The position numbers were made by a program, and so were the translations under genes. Below, one piece after another: positions 59,422 to 64,000 of a stretch of DNA of 64,000 nucleotides (position 1 is the stretch's first letter; each line of letters starts with the position of its first letter). Below the pieces are notes generated by a model. That model made no database searches, was not told the origin of the DNA, and saw nothing but the letters and a program-made list of their open reading frames with translations. The stretch lies in the NCBI RefSeq assembly GCF_004785955.1, contig NZ_SJER01000001.1, forward strand, positions 1,393,690-1,457,689. The letters are read 5' to 3'. Source of the stretch: Halostella litorea (GTDB lineage Archaea > Halobacteriota > Halobacteria > Halobacteriales > Natronoarchaeaceae).

Positions 59422-61133
59422 TGCCAGTCGTCGACGTCGACCCCGAGGAACTGCGCGAACTGACCGGTCACGACGAGAAGTCGGACGAGGAGCTGAAAGA
59501 GGACCTGTTCGGCCTCGGGCTGGAGTTCGAGGGCCGGACCGAGGACGACGAGTTCCAACTGGAGTTCGCGCCGGACCGCCTCGACCGCCTGTCGGTCGAG
59601 GGCGTCGCCCGCTCGCTGCGCTACCAGTACGGCGACGACCGCGGCGTGTACGTCCCCAACACCAACGACGCCGACTGGACGATCCAAGTGGACGAAAGCG
59701 TCCCGGACGAGCGCCCCTATGTCACCGGTGCCGTGGTCCGCGGCGTCGACCTCGACGACGCGGCGCTGGAGTCGCTCATCCAGCTACAGGAGAAGCTCCA
59801 CGCGACGATGGGCCGCAAGCGCGCGAAGGGCGCCATCGGCATCCACGACCTCGCAATGCTGAAGGGGGGTTCACCCGGGAGCGAGGGCGGCAAGTCGATC
59901 CGCTACACTGGGGTCGAGCCGGACGGCGACCGCTTCGTCCCGCTCGACAGCAACAGCGAGATGACGCCCGCGGACGTGCTCACGGACCACCCGACCGGCG
60001 AGACGTACGCCGACCTCGTCCGCGAGTACGACCGCTATCCGGCGATCTACGACGACATCGGCCTGTTCTCGTTCCCGCCGGTGATCAACGGCAAGCGGAC
60101 GGAGGTGACGACCGACTCCCGGGAGCTGTTCGTCGAGATGACCGGGACGGACCAGTGGACCATCGACCGGATGCTCTCCATCGTCTGCTACGCGCTCGAC
60201 GCGCGCGGGGCGACGATAGAGGAGGTTGCCGTCGAGTACTCCGACCGCGATCTGGTCCGGCCCGACCTCTCGACCCGGGAGAAGTCCGTCGCCCACGAAC
60301 GGATCGAGAGCCTCATCGGCGTCGACTTCGACCCCAAGGAGGTCGTCGACCTGTTCGAACGCTCCGGGCTCGACGCCGACACCGACGACGAGGACGACCG
60401 CCTCGTCTACGAGGTCGAGGTCCCCTCCTACCGCGTCGACGTGCTCCACCCGCTCGACCTGGTCGACGACGTGGGGCGGGCGTACGGCTTCAACGACCTC
60501 GAACCGAAGTACCCCGAGGTGAGCACGGTCGGCGGCCGCCACGACCGCTCGCGGCTGGAGGACGCCGCGCGGAACCAGCTGGTCGGGCTCGGCTTCGAGG
60601 ACCTGCTGAACTTCCACATGATAAGCGAGGCCGAGAACTTCGACCGGATGGACCTCGCGCCCGGCGACGACGCCGTCGGCGCGGCCGAGCCGGCGACGAT
60701 CCGCGAGCCCTACAGCGAGGACTACACGATGCTTCGCACGTGGGCGCTCCCCTCGCTGCTGATGGTCCTGGAGAACAACACCCACCGCTCGTACCCCCAG
60801 GACCTGGCGGAGATCGGGCTCGCGGCACACGTCGACGACGCCGAGAACACCGGCGTCGCCGAGCGCCGCACGGTCGCGGGCGTCCTCGCCCGGCACGACG
60901 CCTCCTACGAGGACGCGAAGGCCCGGCTGCAGGCGATCGCACGGAACTTCGACGTCGAACTGGAGACGCCGCCGACCGACCACCCGACGTTCGTCGGCGG
61001 GCGGGTCGCGGACGTGGTGATCGACGGCGAGACGGCGGGCGTCGTCGGCGAGGTCCACCCCGCCGTGCTCGTCGAACACGACCTCGAACTGCCCGTGGCC
61101 GCCTTCGAGTTCCGGCTGGACGCGCTGGAGTAG
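59421..61133 (+). CDS. pheT: Phenylalanyl-tRNA synthetase beta subunit
   Basis: 570-aa archaeal-type beta subunit, shorter than bacterial PheT and lacking the OB-fold EMAP and anticodon-binding ends. B1 (P-D-R-L-D-R-L-S-V-E-G-V), B3/B4 editing domain (about 100-270; D-L-A-M-L-K-G, I-N-G-K-R-T-E-V), B5 (about 290-370; I-G-V-D-F-D-P-K-E-V-V-D-L-F-E-R-S-G-L) and the catalytic-like B6-B7 class II fold (G-L-G-F-E-D-L-L-N-F-H) are visible. ATG 59421 shares its A with the pheS stop, so the subunits are translated together. Convergent with pyrD. Confidence 0.97.
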
Positions 61134-61155
61134 CGCGGTCGCGGGGTTTTCGCGG

Positions 61156-62211
61156 CTACAGGTCCGCGCCGACGGCGTCCGAGACGTCGTCGAAACCGTC
61201 GCGGTCGAGCAGGTCGAGCAGCCCCTCGTTGATCCGGCGGGCAAGCGTCGGCCCCTCGTAGACGAGGCCGGTGTACAGCTGGACGAGCGACGCGCCGGCG
61301 CGGATCTTCCGGTAGGCCCCCTCGGCGCTGGAGACGCCGCCGACGCCGACGACCGGGACGTCGACGCGCTCGGCGACGAACCGGACCATCCCGGTCGCCT
61401 CCTTCTCGATGGGCTTGCCCGAGAGCCCGCCCTCCTCGACGCGGTTGGGGCTTCGCAGGCTCGCCGGGCGGTCGGTCGTCGTGTTGGTGGCGACCACGCC
61501 GTCGAGGCCGAGTTCGTCGACTATCTCCAGGGCGTCCTCGACGGCCGGCTCCGGGAGGTCCGGCGAGAGCTTCACCAGCAGGGGCGACGCGCCGGCGTCG
61601 ACGAGTTCCCCGAGGATCGCCGCCATGGCGTCGCGGTTCTGTAGCTCCCGGAACCCCTCCGAGTTCGGGCAGGAGACGTTGACGACGAAGAAGTCGGCCC
61701 CCTCCGCGACCCGCTCGTACGTCCGGCGGTAGTCGGCCGGGGCGTCCTCGCTCGCTACCCGTTCGCTCTTGGCGACGTTGACGCCGATGGGCACGTCGAC
61801 GGACGCGGCGGCGAGTCGCTCGCCGACGGCCGCGGCCCCCTCGTTGTTCAGCCCCATCCGGTTGACGAGCGCCCCGTCCTCCCGGAGGCGGAACAGCCGG
61901 GGTCGGGGGTTGCCGGCCTGCGGCTCGGCGGTGACGCCGCCCACTTCGACGTGGCCGAAGCCGAGGCTGGCGAGCGCGCTCGGCACCTCGGCGTTCTTGT
62001 CGAAGCCGGCCGCGACGCCGACCGGGTTCGGGAACCGGCAGCCGAACGCCTCGACGGCGAGACGGTCGTCGTCCGGGCTGCCGTACCGGGACGCCAGGAG
62101 GGACTCCGCCGGCGTTCCCTGTGCCAGTTTGAGGCCGCCGTGGACGGCCCCATGGGCGGTCTCGGCGGGTAGCCGGAACAGCAGCGGCCTGGCGGCGTCG
62201 TAGAGGTCCAT
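61156..62211 (-). CDS. pyrD: Dihydroorotate dehydrogenase, class 2-like
   Basis: 351-aa FMN enzyme of pyrimidine synthesis, oxidising dihydroorotate to orotate. The N-terminal helix (A-R-P-L-L-F-R-L-P-A-E-T-A-H) and G-F-D-K-N-A-E are class 2 (quinone-linked) features; G-V-N-V-A-K-S-E and V-V-A-T-N-T-T are conserved. The catalytic loop reads V-N-V-S-C-P-N-S, with Cys where class 2 enzymes such as E. coli or human have Ser (S-S-P-N-T), as in class 1. V-G-V-G-G-V-S-S-A is the FMN phosphate loop. A minus-strand GTTTATACC (about 62236-62244) is 29 bp upstream of the ATG; leaderless. Confidence 0.95.
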   Translation of the reverse strand: MDLYDAARPLLFRLPAETAHGAVHGGLKLAQGTPAESLLASRYGSPDDDRLAVEAFGCRFPNPVGVAAGFDKNAEVPSALASLGFGHVEVGGVTAEPQAGNPRPRLFRLREDGALVNRMGLNNEGAAAVGERLAAASVDVPIGVNVAKSERVASEDAPADYRRTYERVAEGADFFVVNVSCPNSEGFRELQNRDAMAAILGELVDAGASPLLVKLSPDLPEPAVEDALEIVDELGLDGVVATNTTTDRPASLRSPNRVEEGGLSGKPIEKEATGMVRFVAERVDVPVVGVGGVSSAEGAYRKIRAGASLVQLYTGLVYEGPTLARRINEGLLDLLDRDGFDDVSDAVGADL

Positions 62212-62293
62212 CTGCCGTGATCAGGGCGGACGAACGGTATAAACCCCGCGAAGCGGTCGCTCCGCGTCCGAAAACCCGCGACGATACGGCCGT

Positions 62294-62491
62294 TCAGAAC
62301 TCGTGTTCGACTTCGTCCTTGTCGGCTTTCTGAATGATGATCTTGTCCTCGCGGACGCGGACGAACACCTCGTCCCCGATCTCCATGCCAGCCACGGCCA
62401 GTTCGTCCTCGTGGATGTTGATGTGGACGTTGTGGTACTCGCCGTTTTCGTCTTTCGCACCACTCGGGCTGAGCTTCTTTTTCCGTACCAT
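62294..62491 (-). CDS. Small AbrB/SpoVT-like protein, 65 aa
   Basis: 65 aa: a basic start (V-R-K-K-K-L-S-P-S-G-A-K), then an H-N-V-H-I-N-I-H-E-D-E-L strand, G-M-E-I-G-D-E-V-F-V-R-V-R-E-D-K-I-I-I-Q-K and an acidic tail. The swapped-hairpin beta pattern with 'G-(x)-G-D-x-V' is that of AbrB/SpoVT DNA-binding domains, often antitoxin or transition-state regulators; no toxin partner is adjacent. A minus-strand CACTTAAGTATG (62524-62535) is its promoter, resembling the rRNA-type CTTAAGTG box seen further right. Divergent from the MC1 gene. Confidence 0.82.
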   Translation of the reverse strand: MVRKKKLSPSGAKDENGEYHNVHINIHEDELAVAGMEIGDEVFVRVREDKIIIQKADKDEVEHEF

Positions 62492-62659
62492 CGCGGTATC
62501 CTATCCCGACAGTCGCCACACGACATACTTAAGTGTTTTCTACGGTCGCGAACCGGAAACCGCCGCCCGGTTCCCCTCGCCCGATTCCGCGCGCGACATC
62601 ACAGGGCCCTGATACGGGGGGTGTTTCCGCCGCTTTCCCCCCCGTTTTCGCCCGGATTC

Positions 62660-62746
62660 AGATCTTCGTTTATAAGTGATCCCCGCCGATCCCCCTCCTG
62701 TCGGGGATATATTTATATTGGGGAATGGGCTGGATTGACACGGAGG
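62660..62746 (+). promoter_or_regulatory. MC1 promoter with inverted repeat and Shine-Dalgarno
   Basis: A strong TATA ATATATTTATATTG (62707-62720) is overlapped at its left by CGGGGAT (62702-62708), which pairs with ATCCCCG (62679-62685). GATCCCC occurs twice (62679-62684 region and 62688-62694). A second TATA-like GTTTATAAG is at 62668-62676. GGAGG (62742-62746) lies 8 nt before ATG 62754. A leadered, highly expressed and possibly operator-controlled gene is expected. Confidence 0.6.
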
Positions 62747-62753
62747 CAAAACC

Positions 62754-63059
62754 ATGGTACGTGAAGACGGTAAGCGCAATTTCGCGCTGCGAGACAGCGG
62801 TGACGAACCGAGCGTGTTTTCGGGGAACACACCCCGGCAGGCCGCGCTGAAGGCGGCCCGCCGACTGGATCCGGCGTCCAGCGAGGACTCGGCCGACGAG
62901 ACGGAGCTGCGGCTCCGCGAGAAGGGGACCGACAAGGTCCACATCTACGACGGCTGGGCCTGGGAGGAGGAGGCCCCCGACGACAAACCCGACTGGATGC
63001 CCCAGGAGATCACGGAGGCGAACGTCTCGAAGAAGGGCATCGAACACCTCGACGAGTGA
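62754..63059 (+). CDS. MC1 non-histone chromosomal protein
   Basis: 101-aa architectural DNA-bending protein of archaea. Family features: K-R-N-F-A-L-R-D-S-G, F-S-G-N-T-P-R-Q-A-A-L-K-A-A-R-R-L, R-E-K-G-T-D-K-V-H-I-Y-D-G-W and the C-terminal W-M-P-Q-E-I-T-E-A-N-V-S-K-K-G. Much more acidic than the methanogen MC1 proteins, as expected for a haloarchaeon. Strong promoter and Shine-Dalgarno suggest abundance. It is the last protein gene before the rRNA promoter region. Confidence 0.96.
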   Translation: MVREDGKRNFALRDSGDEPSVFSGNTPRQAALKAARRLDPASSEDSADETELRLREKGTDKVHIYDGWAWEEEAPDDKPDWMPQEITEANVSKKGIEHLDE

Positions 63060-63484
63060 CGTCGGTCGTCACCGAAACCTACCACGTCTTTTGACGCGCG
63101 TCGCACGCGTACGCGAGTCGCAACCCCTATGCCCGTCGGCACCGCCAGCGTCGTGTGCGCGGTGACACCCGGTCCGACCCGACGTGCGAGCGCGGGATGA
63201 CAGGCCGGCCTCCTGCCGTGCGATATTCCGTTCCGGGCAGCCCCGGCTCCGTTGCTCGCCGGTGGAACTCAGTCGCATGGTAGCGGTCCCCGCTGCCGGA
63301 TCGCTTCGACGGCCTTTTCAGTACCCCGGCCATCGGAATGGAATGCGAAGGCGGCGGCGGTCACCGACCGCTCGTCGCATCCACGCCACATCGGTGGCCC
63401 CCTCCGGCCGTTCGCCGGCACGGAGGCAGGCACGTCGACCACTCGACGCCCGGCGTCGTTCGTCGCCGCTTCGACGAACCGACG

Positions 63485-63496
63485 CCCTTAAGTGTG
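63485..63496 (+). promoter_or_regulatory. rRNA promoter 1
   Basis: CCCTTAAGTGTG, preceded by CGACGAACCGACG, matches the CTTAAGTG TATA element characteristic of haloarchaeal rrn promoters. A weaker related element (CTTCGACGGCCTTTTCAG) may lie further upstream at about 63303-63320. The stretch 63060-63480 contains no gene that I can support. Confidence 0.7.
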
Positions 63497-63588
63497 ATAG
63501 GGTCGTTCGATGTGGTGTACACGTCCGGAACACCCCGGCGTCGTCGTTCGGTTCGGTGCGCTGTTCGCGCGCCGACCGACTTCCGATG

Positions 63589-63600
63589 CCCTTAAGTGTG
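63589..63600 (+). promoter_or_regulatory. rRNA promoter 2
   Basis: CCCTTAAGTGTG again, 104 bp after promoter 1. Flanking sequence is also repeated: a following run of (A/T)AGGGT, then TTCGATGTG or CTCGGATGTG. Tandem promoters of this type are known upstream of haloarchaeal rRNA operons. Confidence 0.7.
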
Positions 63601-63690
63601 TAAGGGTGCTCGGATGTGATGCGGACAAAGCACAACGCGATCGGCGGGACGTTCAACTCGTCCCGTCACCCGGACTTCGAACGGGTCCGA

Positions 63691-63706
63691 AGGGCTTATA
63701 TGCCCT
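63691..63706 (+). promoter_or_regulatory. rRNA promoter 3 (AGGGC-TTATAT-GCCCT)
   Basis: A TATA-like TTATAT sits inside the perfect inverted repeat AGGGC...GCCCT, preceded by CGAACGGGTCCGA. It is about 105 bp after promoter 2, continuing the regular spacing, and about 205 bp before the 16S start. Confidence 0.6.
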
Positions 63707-63857
63707 CCGGGCGCTACACCTAAGTCCGGAAGGAGATGAGGATTCCACCCCTGCGGTCCGCCGTACACGATGGGATCTGATGTTAGCCTTGGTAGTTCGG
63801 TGCCACCCGGCCGGTCGGCGGCTCGGTGGGCACCGAGCACGGACCACGCAATATGGT

Positions 63858-63876
63858 GTATACTCTCTGAGTATAC
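63858..63876 (+). other. Stem in the pre-16S leader
   Basis: GTATACTC-TCT-GAGTATAC, 8-bp arms and 3-nt loop, 34 bp before the mature 16S 5' end. It is probably part of the processing structure of the rRNA leader; the partner 3' strand of the 16S processing helix lies outside the window. Confidence 0.5.
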
Positions 63877-63909
63877 CCGCCAAGCCCCCCGGCCCTTGTG
63901 GCCGGGAAC

Positions 63910-64000
63910 ATTCCGGTTGATCCTGCCGGAGGCCATTGCTATCGGGGTCCGATTTAGCCATGCTAGTCGCACGAGTTCATACTCGTGGCGAATAGCTCCG
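63910..64000 (+). rRNA. 16S ribosomal RNA, 5' end (truncated by window)
   Basis: ATTCCGGTTGATCCTGCCGG at 63910-63929 is the archaeal 16S 5' terminus (the site of the common archaeal forward primer), followed by AGGCCATTGCTAT and the TAGCCATGCTAGTCGCACG helix typical of haloarchaeal 16S. Only the first 91 nt are present. Confidence 0.98.

Overview
The window is haloarchaeal chromosome (class Halobacteria). GC is very high and the proteins are acidic. mRNAs are mostly leaderless, with TATA-like boxes 24-31 bp upstream of the start codon. The gene content also fits: thermosome, MC1 chromatin protein, tRNA-splicing endonuclease, Bat/HTH-10 regulators, Tat-dependent lipoproteins and a HalX response regulator. 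The right edge enters a 16S rRNA gene. I cannot name the genus. No tRNA gene, CRISPR array, insertion sequence or prophage was seen; this is core chromosome with small accessory patches.

Layout. 1-4.3 kb: a truncated DASS anion transporter with an XRE-type regulator, a rhodanese, and two divergent regulators, one of them a CARF-wHTH protein. 4.3-6.7 kb: feoA-feoB plus a translationally coupled Cys-rich mini-protein under a DtxR-type operator. 6.9-13.3 kb: a DMSO/TMAO respiration cluster, dmsR-dmsA-dmsB-dmsC-dmsD, plus an unknown ORF. 13.5-17 kb: a Tat lipoprotein, an MFS carrier and a degenerate CPBP-like membrane protein. 17-24.6 kb: a tryptophanyl-tRNA synthetase preceded by a Trp-codon leader ORF, a zinc-ribbon regulator, an MFS exporter, Pno1, the thermosome and an alanine dehydrogenase-like enzyme. 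25-30.3 kb: bacterial-type leuS, Hsp20, pheA and a frameshifted ZIP-like gene. 30.4-36.8 kb: a four-gene 2-oxoacid dehydrogenase operon (E1 alpha, E1 beta, E2, E3) and lipoyl synthase. 36.9-43.5 kb: a MATE exporter, a Ski2-type helicase, a HAD hydrolase and a histidine kinase. 43.6-50 kb: one 2122-residue surface protein. 50-57.6 kb: a histidine kinase, a HalX regulator, a NucS-N/zinc-ribbon protein, endA, two methyltransferases, a Bat-type regulator and a second trpS. 57.7-61.1 kb: a Phe-codon leader ORF followed by pheST. 61.1-64 kb: pyrD, an AbrB-like small protein, MC1, then tandem rRNA promoters and the 16S start.

The most notable observation is a matched pair of 26-codon, apparently leaderless ORFs. 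One contains W-R-W and lies upstream of trpS (17152-17232). The other ends F-G-F-F-F-A-A and lies upstream of pheST (57708-57788). Each is followed by mutually exclusive GC-rich hairpins. This is the arrangement expected for ribosome-mediated attenuation of aminoacyl-tRNA synthetase genes, here in an archaeon. The second trpS copy has no such leader. Other points of interest are the FeoC-like mini-protein in the iron operon, the palindromic operators next to the regulators, the frameshift in the ZIP-like gene, a class-2-like PyrD with a class-1-like catalytic Cys, and the internally amplified giant surface protein.
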